A stretch of DNA of 64,000 nucleotides. Source: Tamilnaduibacter salinus. GTDB taxonomy: Bacteria > Pseudomonadota > Gammaproteobacteria > Pseudomonadales > Oleiphilaceae. Shown piece by piece: positions 33,123 through 42,278 of this stretch. The position numbers and the translations under genes are program-made. The number at the start of each line of letters is the position of its first letter. The first letter of the stretch is position 1. The DNA lies in assembly GCF_003096655.1 (NCBI RefSeq), contig NZ_QEKQ01000005.1, positions 62,001 through 126,000 on the forward strand, read 5' to 3'. The notes beneath the pieces were generated by a model that worked only from the letters and a program-made list of their open reading frames with translations, did not search any database and was not told the DNA's origin.

Positions 33123-35671
33123 AAGCCCTGACCCATGAGACCCGGGAATCGCCGCAGCCAGTCGGCGACTTCCCGGTCTTCCACGCCCTCCACCACCACC
33201 TGAAGGCCGAGTGCGTCGGCCAGTTCCACGGCGCTGAAGAAGACCCGCTGGCGGGGTTCGCTGTGGGTGATTCCGGCCAGGAAGCTGCGATCAATCTTCA
33301 GTTCATCCAGCTCAAAGCTGGCCAGCGCGCCGAGGGACGAGTAGCCGGTGCCAAAATCATCGAGGGCAATCCGAAAGCCCTCGTCGCTCAGGGCGCTGAT
33401 GACGGTTCGTGCCCTCGCCTCGTCGGTCATGGCGGCGGTTTCCGTGATTTCGAGGATCAGCGCGCCCGGTGACACGCCGTGACGCCGCACGGTGGCCAAG
33501 GCCTGTTCGACGAAACCGGACTCGCCCAGATCATGGGCCGAGATATTGACAGCCACCCGCGTCTGATCGCCGAATCGCTGTTTCAGCGCGGCCAGATCGA
33601 AGGCGGCGCGATCCAGCGCCCATAGCGTCACCTGATGAATCGCCCCCAGCTTCTCGGCGACCGGGATCCAGTCCGCCGGTGAGACCGCACCGAAATCGGG
33701 GTGCTGCCATCGAATCAGGGCTTCGCAGGCCACCACATCACCATTGCTGATGCGAACCTTGGGCTGATAGTGCATCTCAATATCGCCCGAGTTCAGTGCG
33801 TGGTCCAGATCCAGCATCAGCAGTTGCTGGTCATTGTGGCGGTCGGCCGTCGCCGGATCGTAGAACGTCAGAACGTCGGTTGGGTTGAGACTGGCAAACC
33901 CGGCCCGGGAGAGGATGTCCGAGGCGATGTGCCCATGCTCCGGGGCCAGGGCGACGCCAATCGACGGATTCCAGCTGAAGACATAGCGGCCGCTGGTGAA
34001 ATCGGCGTGAAGCCAGTCGGCCAGTGAGTGCCAGAACGTGGCATCCTGGGGAAGGGCGCGAATGGCGAAGGCGTGACTCGACGCGTCCAGCGTTGCGATG
34101 GTGGCGTTTTCGATGCGCAGCAGATGGTCGCCCAGCTGTCGCTCCAGAAAGTCGGCGAAGCGCGTTACGTAGGCACGCAACAGTTGTTCGGCATGGCGAT
34201 AGCCCACGGCCTGTTCAATTTCGTAGTAGCGCCCCAGACGGACCCAGACGACCGCATAGGGCGATTCCTCCGGGTTAAAGGTCGCCAGCACATCCTCGAA
34301 AACCGGGCGGTTGGGCAGGCGGGTGACTCGATGGCTTCGCAGCAGTCGTTGATAGTCGTCTTCAAGGCGGTTGCGGAGGGTCTGTTCCTGTCGGGCGGCC
34401 CGATGGAACTGGCGGCGTTGCTGTCGCTCCAGAACAAAGCGATGGATGAGCAGTACGGTCAGTACGAGATTGGCGACGACCGCGCCAATGGAAAAGCCGG
34501 AGTTGGTCAGTGTGTTGACCGGAAGCCAGCCGATGGTGCGAAGCGACGATACCGCCGCACCGACCATCAGCGTGAGGATGACGATCGCCATGTAGCGGGC
34601 GTTGAGATCGTGCCCTGCCCGTTGGGCAGACAGCCCCAGAATCAGCCCGCAGCCGGTGAGGCCGAGGACCAGCATGGACCCCTGGCCGGGAAACGACAGG
34701 CCCGCGAGCCGCGCCCCCATGATCACGAGCGCCGCGACGGAAAGCCCGTGCATGAGTGTCGTCGTCGGTCCGCGCAGAGACAGAACATGCCGGCTGAACT
34801 GGGAGACCGCAATGAGGCACAGGGGCAGCGTTACGCTGGTCAGCGTGTTGATGCCGGGCCATTGCGGCCAGAGTAACCACAGTCCGAAGCCGCTCAGGAC
34901 CAGTTCATTGTGGAACGCGCTGAGCAGCAGCACCGTCAGCCAGCTGATTCCCTTCCCCCGGAACAGGAACGTGAACAGCAGGTTCAGCAGCATCGTCAGG
35001 ACCAGGGAGCCGACGATCAGGCTCTGCCAGGTCAACACCTTGCCGCTAACACCGGCCAGCTCCCATGCACTCTGTATCGAGACGGGAAGCATCAGTGGGC
35101 CATTGTTGGTCACCTCGAACAGCAGTGACACGCTGGTCTGGGGCGGCACCGTGACCGGCCAGACCCAGAACGGCAGATCCAGAATGCGATTGCCGCCCGG
35201 ATACTGGTCGCCCATGGTCCGCATTGGCAGCGGGCGACCATCGCTGTGGTTGATGCGGACCGGCCTAATCTGGTCCAGGAACGGGGCGGGCACCACCACC
35301 CAGCGCTGAATCGCATCCTGGCGAGTGTTTCTGAACGTGGTCCGGAACGTGACCGGGCCGGTCAGGTACCCGAGCCCTGACCAGTTGGATGCCGTCCCGG
35401 ACCAGCCCTCTGACAGGGCACTTCCACCGCTCAGAATTTCCGCGAGCGATTGTTTGCGATATTCTGTCGACTCGTACTGCATCGGCCAGGCGCTCTGATC
35501 GGGCGCGGCGGGCAGGACTGTGATGGCATCGGCCGGACCTCTCAGTAACAACGCGCCCGCCACAAGCGAGAGCGCCATGAATAGCAGAGGGCCCCAGATG
35601 CTGGCCAGAAACGGAGCGAGTTTCCCCGGCACTCGGCGTGGCGGTTGGGCCGGCGTGTCCTTTGATGGCAT
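33086..35671 (-). CDS. 7TMR-DISM membrane protein with degenerate GGDEF and intact EAL
   Basis: A predicted c-di-GMP phosphodiesterase of 861 aa. After one anchor helix comes a periplasmic sensing domain (about 60-205, 7TMR-DISMED2-like), seven helices (about 210-420), a GGDEF-like domain that lacks the GG(D/E)EF motif, and a C-terminal EAL domain with CEALIRWQHP, LEITETAAM, DDFGTGYSSL, LKIDRSF and VVVEGVED. All metal and catalytic residues of EAL that I can place are kept, so it should hydrolyse c-di-GMP. Start follows AAAGGA. The 3' ends of this gene and the monooxygenase overlap. Confidence 0.85.
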   Translation of the reverse strand: MPSKDTPAQPPRRVPGKLAPFLASIWGPLLFMALSLVAGALLLRGPADAITVLPAAPDQSAWPMQYESTEYRKQSLAEILSGGSALSEGWSGTASNWSGLGYLTGPVTFRTTFRNTRQDAIQRWVVVPAPFLDQIRPVRINHSDGRPLPMRTMGDQYPGGNRILDLPFWVWPVTVPPQTSVSLLFEVTNNGPLMLPVSIQSAWELAGVSGKVLTWQSLIVGSLVLTMLLNLLFTFLFRGKGISWLTVLLLSAFHNELVLSGFGLWLLWPQWPGINTLTSVTLPLCLIAVSQFSRHVLSLRGPTTTLMHGLSVAALVIMGARLAGLSFPGQGSMLVLGLTGCGLILGLSAQRAGHDLNARYMAIVILTLMVGAAVSSLRTIGWLPVNTLTNSGFSIGAVVANLVLTVLLIHRFVLERQQRRQFHRAARQEQTLRNRLEDDYQRLLRSHRVTRLPNRPVFEDVLATFNPEESPYAVVWVRLGRYYEIEQAVGYRHAEQLLRAYVTRFADFLERQLGDHLLRIENATIATLDASSHAFAIRALPQDATFWHSLADWLHADFTSGRYVFSWNPSIGVALAPEHGHIASDILSRAGFASLNPTDVLTFYDPATADRHNDQQLLMLDLDHALNSGDIEMHYQPKVRISNGDVVACEALIRWQHPDFGAVSPADWIPVAEKLGAIHQVTLWALDRAAFDLAALKQRFGDQTRVAVNISAHDLGESGFVEQALATVRRHGVSPGALILEITETAAMTDEARARTVISALSDEGFRIALDDFGTGYSSLGALASFELDELKIDRSFLAGITHSEPRQRVFFSAVELADALGLQVVVEGVEDREVADWLRRFPGLMGQGFYWGAPEPLSNR

Positions 35672-35722
35672 GTCGATTCCTTTGGGGGTGGTGCCGCTGT
35701 TACGTTCTGGTTACATGCGGAA

Positions 35723-35736
35723 ATGTTATGTAACAT
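35723..35736. promoter_or_regulatory. Palindrome in the AT-rich gap between the EAL gene and ilvD
   Basis: ATGTTA-TG-TAACAT is a perfect inverted repeat, with a further half-site TTACAT at 35711-35716. The region 35672-35862 is strikingly AT-rich for this genome and must hold both divergent promoters. An operator is plausible, the protein unknown. Confidence 0.4.
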
Positions 35737-35862
35737 GATGATTTCGCTCATATTTTAATTTATTTTTCATTATTTTGCACTTTGCGGCTCCGGCAAACAT
35801 AACGCCTTGTCATGAAAGGGGCTATGGCCGGGGACCAACAGAACAATGAGGGAGATGAGGGA

Positions 35863-37539
35863 ATGACCGACGACAAACGACGCCGTTATTCGGCGCCCGT
35901 CGTGGATGGTGTGGGCAAATCCGCGAGCCGCGCCATGCTCCGGGCCGTGGGCTTTCAGGATGAGGATTTCCAGAAGCCGCAGGTGGGCATCGCGTCGACC
36001 TGGAGCATGGTGACCCCGTGCAACATGCACATCGATGGCCTGGCCACCGAGGCGGGCGCCGGTGCGGATGAAGCCGGCGGCAAGAGCGTGATCTTCAACA
36101 CCATCACGGTGTCCGACGGCATCGCCAATGGTACCGAGGGCATGAAGTACTCGCTTGTTTCCCGGGAAGTGATTGCCGATTCCATCGAGACCACGGCGGG
36201 TTGTGAAGGCTTCGACGGGCTGGTGGCGATTGGTGGCTGCGACAAGAATATGCCGGGCTGCATCATGGGGCTGGCGCGTCTCAACCGGCCGTCGGTATTT
36301 GTCTACGGGGGCACGATTCAGCCCGGTGAGAACCACACGGACCTGGTGTCGGTGTTTGAAGCCGTCGGCGCGTATGCCAAAGGTGACAAGAACCTGATCG
36401 AGGTCAAACAGATCGAGGAAACCGCGATCCCGGGGCCGGGTTCCTGTGGCGGGATGTATACGGCCAACACCATGGCGTCCGCCATTGAAGCAATGGGCAT
36501 GAGTCTGCCGGGCAGTTCGGCCCAGAACGCGGTCTCGGACACCAAAAAGGCCGATTGTGAGGCGGCCGGTCGCAAAGTGCTGGAGTTGTTGGACAAGGAC
36601 ATCAAGCCGTCGGATGTCATGACCCGGGAGGCCTTTGAGAACGCCATCACCGTTGTGATCGCGCTCGGGGGGTCGACCAATGCCGTCCTGCACCTGATCG
36701 CGATGGCCAGCACCATTGGCGTCGAGCTTTCCCTTGATGACTTCGTACGGATCGGCAAGCGGGTACCGGTGCTGGCGGATCTTCGTCCCAGCGGCCACTA
36801 CATGATGTCCGAGCTGGTGGCGATTGGCGGCATCCAGCCGCTGATGAAGACGCTTCTGGACGCTGGCCTGCTGCACGGGGACTGCCTGACCGTCACTGGT
36901 AAGACGCTGGCGGAGAACCTCGCGGATGTCGCCCCCTATCCCGAGAATCAGGACATCATTCACGCGCTGGACAACCCGATCAAGTCGGACAGTCATCTGC
37001 GCATTCTGTATGGCAATCTGGCACCGACCGGCGCCGTCGCCAAGATCACCGGCAAGGAAGGCACCTACTTCACCGGCCGGGCGCGGGTGTTTCACTCAGA
37101 GGAGGAAGCCCAGGCGCGGATCATGGACGACACGGTCGTTGCCGGCGATGTCATCGTCATCCGGTATGAGGGGCCGAAGGGCGGTCCCGGCATGCGCGAG
37201 ATGCTCACTCCCACCTCCGCGATCATGGGCAAGGGCCTTGGAAACGACGTGGCGCTGATCACGGACGGGCGCTTCTCGGGTGGCAGTCACGGGTTCGTGG
37301 TCGGGCACGTGACCCCGGAGGCCTCGGAAGGCGGTCCCATCGCGCTGGTGGAAGACGGTGATGAGATCACCATTGATGCCGAATCCAACACCATCACCCT
37401 GACGATCAGTGAAGAGGAGATGGAAAAGCGCCGGGACCGCTGGCAGCCCCCTGAGCCCAAGTATCGCCGGGGTGTGCTGGCCAAGTACGCACGGTTGGTG
37501 AATTCCGCGTCGGAAGGCGCGGTGACGGACGATTTTTAA
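35863..37539 (+). CDS. ilvD: Dihydroxy-acid dehydratase
   Basis: IlvD catalyses the third step of valine and isoleucine synthesis, dehydrating dihydroxy-acids to 2-keto acids with an iron-sulfur cluster. The three cluster cysteine regions are in place: [17 protein letters not shown] and [14 protein letters not shown]. The 558 aa match the shorter IlvD type. ATG 35863 follows GGGAGATGAGGG; ATG 35812 in frame is less likely. No leader-peptide attenuator is apparent. Confidence 0.93.
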   Translation: MTDDKRRRYSAPVVDGVGKSASRAMLRAVGFQDEDFQKPQVGIASTWSMVTPCNMHIDGLATEAGAGADEAGGKSVIFNTITVSDGIANGTEGMKYSLVSREVIADSIETTAGCEGFDGLVAIGGCDKNMPGCIMGLARLNRPSVFVYGGTIQPGENHTDLVSVFEAVGAYAKGDKNLIEVKQIEETAIPGPGSCGGMYTANTMASAIEAMGMSLPGSSAQNAVSDTKKADCEAAGRKVLELLDKDIKPSDVMTREAFENAITVVIALGGSTNAVLHLIAMASTIGVELSLDDFVRIGKRVPVLADLRPSGHYMMSELVAIGGIQPLMKTLLDAGLLHGDCLTVTGKTLAENLADVAPYPENQDIIHALDNPIKSDSHLRILYGNLAPTGAVAKITGKEGTYFTGRARVFHSEEEAQARIMDDTVVAGDVIVIRYEGPKGGPGMREMLTPTSAIMGKGLGNDVALITDGRFSGGSHGFVVGHVTPEASEGGPIALVEDGDEITIDAESNTITLTISEEEMEKRRDRWQPPEPKYRRGVLAKYARLVNSASEGAVTDDF

Positions 37540-37551
37540 CGGAGTGGACGT

Positions 37552-38016
37552 ATGAGTCTGATGATCGCCCTGCACACGCTGGCGGCCGTCATCTGGGTCG
37601 GTGGCATGTTCTTCGCGTATGTGGCCCTGCGTCCGGCGGCGGTTCAGGTTCTGGAACCGGAGCAGCGTGCGCTGCTCTGGTGCCATACGCTGTCGCGATT
37701 TTTTCGCTGGGTCTGGGCATCGGTGGCCGTGCTGCTGGTGACCGGTTTCGGGATGATCGGGATGTATTATGGTGGTATGGATCAGGTCGGCTGGTATGTT
37801 CACGTCATGCTGGGGCTGGGCATTGTGATGATGCTGCTATTCCTGCACATCTGGTTCGCCCCGTATCGCCGGCTCAAGCAGGCGATCGAGGGTCAGGACA
37901 CGCCGGAAGCCGGTCGCCGGGTCGGGCAGATCCGGTTGTTCGTGGCCATCAATCTGACGCTGGGGCTGGCGGTGGTGCTGATCGCCTCTGGCGGCCGGTA
38001 TCTGATGATCGGGTAA
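37552..38016 (+). CDS. CopD-family membrane protein
   Basis: A 154-aa protein with four helices. The N-terminus ALHTLAAVIWVGGMFFAYVALRP holds the conserved histidine and tryptophan of the copper-resistance CopD fold, and WYVHVMLGLGIVMMLLFLHIW supplies others; such residues may bind haem or copper. Exact role is unknown. It starts 12 bp after ilvD with a GGAG site and runs 7 bp before the peptidase gene, so all three may be co-transcribed. Confidence 0.72.
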   Translation: MSLMIALHTLAAVIWVGGMFFAYVALRPAAVQVLEPEQRALLWCHTLSRFFRWVWASVAVLLVTGFGMIGMYYGGMDQVGWYVHVMLGLGIVMMLLFLHIWFAPYRRLKQAIEGQDTPEAGRRVGQIRLFVAINLTLGLAVVLIASGGRYLMIG

Positions 38017-38023
38017 GCAGACG

Positions 38024-38935
38024 ATGTGTCAACGATGGATTGAATGTCTGATTCTGCTGTGCGCCATGGCCAATGTGCACGCGGCGCCGGATCCAGAGGG
38101 TCTGGAACTGGCCTCGGTGAACGCGGCGGTGGCGCCGCTGGAGGGCGACACAACATGGTACAGCAAGCATCCGGAGCGCTCCGTACCGATCGCCTCCATC
38201 ACCAAACTGATGACGGCGTTGGTGGTGCTTGAGTCCGGCGAGCCAATGAACGAATGGCTGGAAGTCTACGAACGTCACCGCGAGGCGCCCAACAACGCCT
38301 ATTCACGCATTCGTATCGGCTCCGAGCTTCAGCGCCGGAATATGCTCCGGCTCGCGTTGATGTCGTCGGAAAACCTGGCGGCCTACACGCTGGCGCGCCA
38401 TCATCCGGGCGGATTCGAGGCCTTTGTCGCGGCCATGAACGAACAGGCCCGGGCACTGGGGATGGATCAGAGCCATTTTGTCGAGCCGACGGGGCTGTCG
38501 CCGCGGAACCGCGCTTCGGCTGACGATCTGGTGGCGCTGGTCCGGGCCATCTGGCAGCATCCGGAACTGCGGGAGCTGACGGCCACCGGTTACTACACGG
38601 CGCGTTTCCGGGAGCCCCGTTACAACCTGCGTTACGGTAATACCAACGTGCTCGTCCATCGGGGGCGCTGGGATGTGAAGCTCACCAAGACGGGGTACCT
38701 CTCCGAGGCTGGGCGGTGCCTGGTGATGGTGTCGATGATGCAGGGAGAACCGGTCATCACCGTGCTACTGGACTCCTTCGGCACCCGCACGCCGATTGGC
38801 GATGCCGGACGGGTGCGTCGCTGGCTCAAGATCGGGCAGGGCGGGGCCATTGCCGATGCAGCGCGACGCTATGAGAAGCAGCGTAACCGGGAATACCAGC
38901 AAGTCAGTCGGAGCGACGCGGCGCCGGAGTCATGA
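38024..38935 (+). CDS. pbpG: D-alanyl-D-alanine endopeptidase (PbpG/PBP7-like)
   Basis: A periplasmic serine peptidase acting on peptidoglycan cross-links. Signal peptide residues 1-20 (IECLILLCAMANVHA). The penicillin-binding triad is complete: S58-x-x-K61 in ASITK, S115-x-N117 in SSEN and KTG in TKTGYLSEAG. The 303-aa length fits PBP7. The stop overlaps the start of the asparaginase-like gene by 4 bp (ATGA), implying coupled translation. Confidence 0.87.
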   Translation: MCQRWIECLILLCAMANVHAAPDPEGLELASVNAAVAPLEGDTTWYSKHPERSVPIASITKLMTALVVLESGEPMNEWLEVYERHREAPNNAYSRIRIGSELQRRNMLRLALMSSENLAAYTLARHHPGGFEAFVAAMNEQARALGMDQSHFVEPTGLSPRNRASADDLVALVRAIWQHPELRELTATGYYTARFREPRYNLRYGNTNVLVHRGRWDVKLTKTGYLSEAGRCLVMVSMMQGEPVITVLLDSFGTRTPIGDAGRVRRWLKIGQGGAIADAARRYEKQRNREYQQVSRSDAAPES

Positions 38936-39438
38936 TGGATCAAACCCCTCTGCTGGTCCTGACGATCGGCGGCACGATTGACAAAATCTATTCCGACGCC
39001 CTGAGTGCCTTCACCACCGGCGAGAGCGAGTTCCCGCGTCTGGCAGAGCAGGTCGGGCTGCAGTGCCCCTATCGTCTTGAGTCGGTGTTGAGCAAGGACA
39101 GTCTGGAGATGACGGACGACGACCGTGCTCTTCTGCGTGAGCGTGTTGCGGGCGCATCGGAGTCCCGCGTACTGGTGACACATGGCACCGATACCATGAC
39201 CGATACGGCGCGGGCGCTGGCTCCGTTGCCGGACCGGACCATTGTGCTCACCGGCGCGATGCAGCCCTCGCGCATGCGGGAGTCCGATGCGGCGTTCAAT
39301 GTCGGCTTCGCGCTTGGCGTTCTTCAGACTCTCCCGCCCGGTGTCTACATCGCCATGCACGGTCGCGTGTTCTCGCCGGACGCGGTTCGTAAGAACCGGG
39401 CGGCGGGGCGGTTTGAAGGATCGTCTGAAGGCCATTGA
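38932..39438 (+). CDS. Stand-alone asparaginase N-terminal domain protein
   Basis: A 168-aa protein equal to the first domain only of L-asparaginases (full enzymes are about 330 aa). The first catalytic threonine (TIGGTIDK), the second pair (HGTDTM) and a lysine in DAVRKN that corresponds to the known catalytic lysine are all kept, so the active-site set of the N-domain is intact while the C-domain is absent. The stop is clean and the 3' sequence is a palindrome, so this is not an obvious recent truncation. It starts within the stop of pbpG. Confidence 0.75.
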   Translation: MMDQTPLLVLTIGGTIDKIYSDALSAFTTGESEFPRLAEQVGLQCPYRLESVLSKDSLEMTDDDRALLRERVAGASESRVLVTHGTDTMTDTARALAPLPDRTIVLTGAMQPSRMRESDAAFNVGFALGVLQTLPPGVYIAMHGRVFSPDAVRKNRAAGRFEGSSEGH

Positions 39439-39469
39439 CGGGATTGAGGCATTGGAGGCTGGCCAGACG

Positions 39470-39571
39470 AACCGGGCCGGGGACGGGCTTTGAAGAGACG
39501 CGCCACCTGTAGGCTCCACTGCGGCCGTCCGGGCCGCAGAGGGTCTTTCAAAGCCCGTCCCCGGCCCGGTT
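39470..39571. repeat. 102-bp palindromic element, probable bidirectional terminator
   Basis: Perfect 25-bp inverted repeats (39470-39494 and 39547-39571; outer bases AACCGGGCCGGGGACGGGCT) enclose about 50 bp with a second hairpin GCGGCC/GGCCGC (39521-39537). It lies between the convergent ends of the asparaginase-domain gene and rsuA. It could stop transcription from both sides or be a miniature repeat element. Confidence 0.7.
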
Positions 39572-39582
39572 CTGATCGGGTG

Positions 39583-40290
39583 TTACCCGTTGCCCGGTTC
39601 CGCCAGTCTGTGAACCTCCTCATCCGACAACGCCCGGTGATCTCCCGGCGCCATTCCCGGATCCAGGGCCAGATCGCCGATCCGCTCCCGGTGCAGCGCC
39701 ACCACCCGGTGACCCACCGCCGCCAGCATCCGTTTCACCTGATGATAGCGCCCTTCGGTGATCGTCAGACGCAGCTGGCTCTCGGCCACGGGCTCCACGG
39801 AAGCGGGCACGCTGGGGGCCTTTTCCCCATGCAACAGAACCCCGTCCCGGAGTGTCTGCAGTGCCGCGTTATCGAGCGGGTCGGCCACCGTCACGTGGTA
39901 GGTCTTCGGACAATGGAATCGTGGCGACATGACCCGATGGGACCACTGACCATCGGTTGAGAGCAGCAGCAGACCTGTCGTGTTGCGATCCAGCCGGCCG
40001 ACAATGCGCAGGTCGGCACAGTCCGCCGCAGGTAGCAGATCCAGCACCGTGGGGTGCTCCGAATCCGTGGTCGCGCTCACTACGCCCTCCGGTTTGTGGA
40101 TCATCAGGTACCGGTGGCCTGGCAGGGCCTGAGGTTCGCCATCCAGTGTGATCCGGGCGTTGGCATCCACGTGGGTGGCGGTCTTCTTCCACCGCTGGCC
40201 GGCCATGGTCACGCGCCCGCCACGAATGGCGATCTTGGCCTGTTTGCGGGACAGCCCGGCGCTGCGGGTCAGGAACTGATCCAGTCGCAT
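39583..40290 (-). CDS. rsuA: 16S rRNA pseudouridine-516 synthase
   Basis: RsuA makes pseudouridine 516 in 16S rRNA. The 235-aa product has an N-terminal S4 RNA-binding domain (RLDQFLTRSAGLSRKQA) and the synthase core with catalytic Asp in GRLDRNTTGLLLLSTDG; ITEGRYHQVKRM is the third family motif. ATG 40290 gives the standard N-terminus. The gene is only 2 bp downstream of the YdjM-like gene. Confidence 0.9.
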   Translation of the reverse strand: MRLDQFLTRSAGLSRKQAKIAIRGGRVTMAGQRWKKTATHVDANARITLDGEPQALPGHRYLMIHKPEGVVSATTDSEHPTVLDLLPAADCADLRIVGRLDRNTTGLLLLSTDGQWSHRVMSPRFHCPKTYHVTVADPLDNAALQTLRDGVLLHGEKAPSVPASVEPVAESQLRLTITEGRYHQVKRMLAAVGHRVVALHRERIGDLALDPGMAPGDHRALSDEEVHRLAEPGNG

Positions 40291-40292
40291 GG

Positions 40293-41327
40293 TCAACAGG
40301 GCTCCACGTTGCGGACGGCGGCTGGTTGCCCGGCAAGGCACAGGGCGCCGGTATCGCCACCGATGCGGCGAACCAGGCTGGTCAGCTGATCCGGGCGCAG
40401 GGCGGGTTCCGGCCGTCGGATGGGCCGCACAGCACGCCAGTGGCCGTCATCGGATCGGCGCGCAATCGTAAACGCGAAGGGGTGATGGCCCGGCACACCC
40501 AGTCGGATATCCGTGGCGACCAGCTGGTCGCCATCGACGGACCAGTCAATCACGCCGTCGGTGAACCAGTGCAGGCGCTCGCCATCCGCCGTTGCCAGCG
40601 CTGAGGAGGCCAGCGCCGGGTCCCGCAGGTAGGTGGCAATCTGCGGTGGCCCTTCGGAGTCCAGCAGCCCGGTCACCATCTCCAGACGTCGGTCCTCGCC
40701 CACCACCGTGACCCGCCAGAGCAGCGTGCTGAGCGGCATGGGCTGAATCAGGCGTGGGGCGTCCGTCAGGCCATTGTCTGCCAGGACCTGCAGCGTTCGG
40801 AGGGTAATCACCTGCTGGGCCGCGACACTCCACGCAATGTAGGCCGTGGACAGAACCAGCGACGCCACCACGGGCCTGAGGCGATCCGGTCGCCAGAGGA
40901 ACAGTCCGATGCCAATCAGTAACGGCACGGTATAGGCCGGATCGATAATGAACAGACTGGCGATCGAGACCGGCTCGCCCCAGGGCCAGAAAATCTGGGT
41001 GCCATAGGTGGTGAACGAGTCCAGCAATGGATGGGTGAGCAGCACCAGCCCCGTGCAGGCCCACCATCGCCGGAAGGGTATGGCGGGTCGCCATCGCCAG
41101 AGCAGGGCGGCCAGAACGAGACTGAAAGGCAGCAGGATGAACAGCGAGTGGCTGAACCCCCGGTGGCGGGTCATGTCGGCGACGGGGTCGCCATAGTCCA
41201 CCACAACATCGAGGTCCGGGACGGTGCCCAGCATGGCCCCGACCAGAACGGCTTTGCGCCCAAACGAACGACCGAGCACCGCGCCGCCAATGGCACCGCC
41301 CAAAGCGGCCTGTGTGATGGAATCCAT
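40293..41327 (-). CDS. YdjM-family membrane-bound metal-dependent hydrolase
   Basis: A 344-aa protein. The N-terminal MDSITQAALGGAIGGAVLGR and the metal-ligand pattern TVPDLDVV, RHRGFSHSL and THPLLDSFTTYGT define the YdjM (DUF457) family of predicted membrane hydrolases. Four helices lie before residue 170; the C-terminal part is soluble. Substrate is unknown. It sits 2 bp before rsuA on the same strand. Confidence 0.82.
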   Translation of the reverse strand: MDSITQAALGGAIGGAVLGRSFGRKAVLVGAMLGTVPDLDVVVDYGDPVADMTRHRGFSHSLFILLPFSLVLAALLWRWRPAIPFRRWWACTGLVLLTHPLLDSFTTYGTQIFWPWGEPVSIASLFIIDPAYTVPLLIGIGLFLWRPDRLRPVVASLVLSTAYIAWSVAAQQVITLRTLQVLADNGLTDAPRLIQPMPLSTLLWRVTVVGEDRRLEMVTGLLDSEGPPQIATYLRDPALASSALATADGERLHWFTDGVIDWSVDGDQLVATDIRLGVPGHHPFAFTIARRSDDGHWRAVRPIRRPEPALRPDQLTSLVRRIGGDTGALCLAGQPAAVRNVEPC

Positions 41328-41330
41328 AGT

Positions 41331-41388
41331 GTGTCGACTGTTGGCTGCAGATCAGCAGGCATTATGCCTGCGTTGACAGGGTCGACAC
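41331..41388. repeat. Nested inverted repeats between the aldolase and YdjM-like genes
   Basis: An outer pair GTGTCGAC (41331-41338) and GTCGACAC (41381-41388) flanks a hairpin GCAGGCA-TTA-TGCCTGC (41355-41371). Without a T-run it may be a weak terminator of the aldolase gene or an operator for the next gene. Confidence 0.45.
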
Positions 41389-42062
41389 TACTGTTCGTCA
41401 CTGGCCTGGGCGTTTTCCCGGTAGCTCCCGAATTTGTCGAGCACGGCGTCCATCTCGTCGTCGGACAGCAATACCGGCTCGCCTACCGTCAGCGCCTGGG
41501 CGTAGCAGCGGGCGAGGTTTTCCACCTCCATGGCGAGATCCAGTGCCGCATCCAGTGAGCCCGCCAGAGCGATCTGGCCATGGTTGGCCATCAGGCAGGC
41601 GTCGCGGTCCCGGACGGCGTTGGCGATATGATCGGCCAGTTCATCGGTGCCGAAGGTTGCATAAGGCGTGCAGGGGATGTCTTTGCCGCCGGCCACGGCC
41701 ACCATGTAGTGAAAGGCGGGGATAGCCCGGCGCAGCGATGCCAGCGTGGTGGCCCAGGGGGAGTGGACATGCACCACCGCCTGGGCATCCGGGCGCTGGC
41801 GGTAGATCGCGGCATGGAATGAACGTTCGCTGGAGGGCTTGAGCGGTCCCTGATAGTGACCGTCCAGATCCGTCGCCACCACATGCTCCGGGGTGATCTC
41901 ATCGAAATGGCAGCCTGAGGCGGTGATCAGCATGCCGTCGCCGTAACGCACACTGACATTGCCCGACCGGCCCTGATTCAGGCCCTTGCGGTTCATGGCA
42001 CGGGCGGTTTCGACGAACGTGTTTCGGAGCGCATCCGGTGAAATTGAGTGTGAGGCAGTCAA
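41388..42062 (-). CDS. Class II aldolase/adducin family protein
   Basis: A zinc-dependent sugar-phosphate aldolase of the L-fuculose-phosphate aldolase type, 224 aa. The pattern GLNQGRSGNVSVR, the zinc histidines in VVHVHSPWAT and MANHGQIA, and the catalytic glutamate in SSERSFHAAIY are visible. The start is TTG 42062, supported by GGAG six bases before it. The true substrate (fuculose, ribulose or methylthioribulose phosphate) is uncertain. Confidence 0.82.
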   Translation of the reverse strand: MTASHSISPDALRNTFVETARAMNRKGLNQGRSGNVSVRYGDGMLITASGCHFDEITPEHVVATDLDGHYQGPLKPSSERSFHAAIYRQRPDAQAVVHVHSPWATTLASLRRAIPAFHYMVAVAGGKDIPCTPYATFGTDELADHIANAVRDRDACLMANHGQIALAGSLDAALDLAMEVENLARCYAQALTVGEPVLLSDDEMDAVLDKFGSYRENAQASDEQ

Positions 42063-42278
42063 GGCGATCTCCGGTTGTGTCGGTCAGGTCATGACAGGAT
42101 AGCGGAGTCAGGCCCCTGACTCAGCCTGTCCGGGAACGTTACCGCACGGAGACGCTTTGTAAGCGGTTGTTACGCAAGGCTGCATTGGAGGGGTATCGTG
42201 ATTATGCTTGCCGCGACTTTCGCGCACGGCCCGTTCTCACGCGGGCTGTGCCGTTTTTTGTGACCCAGAGGTATCCCT

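Noticed and set aside
35770-37095. A 441-aa open frame antisense to ilvD
   Set aside because: Shadow of a highly conserved enzyme; no ribosome site or motif.
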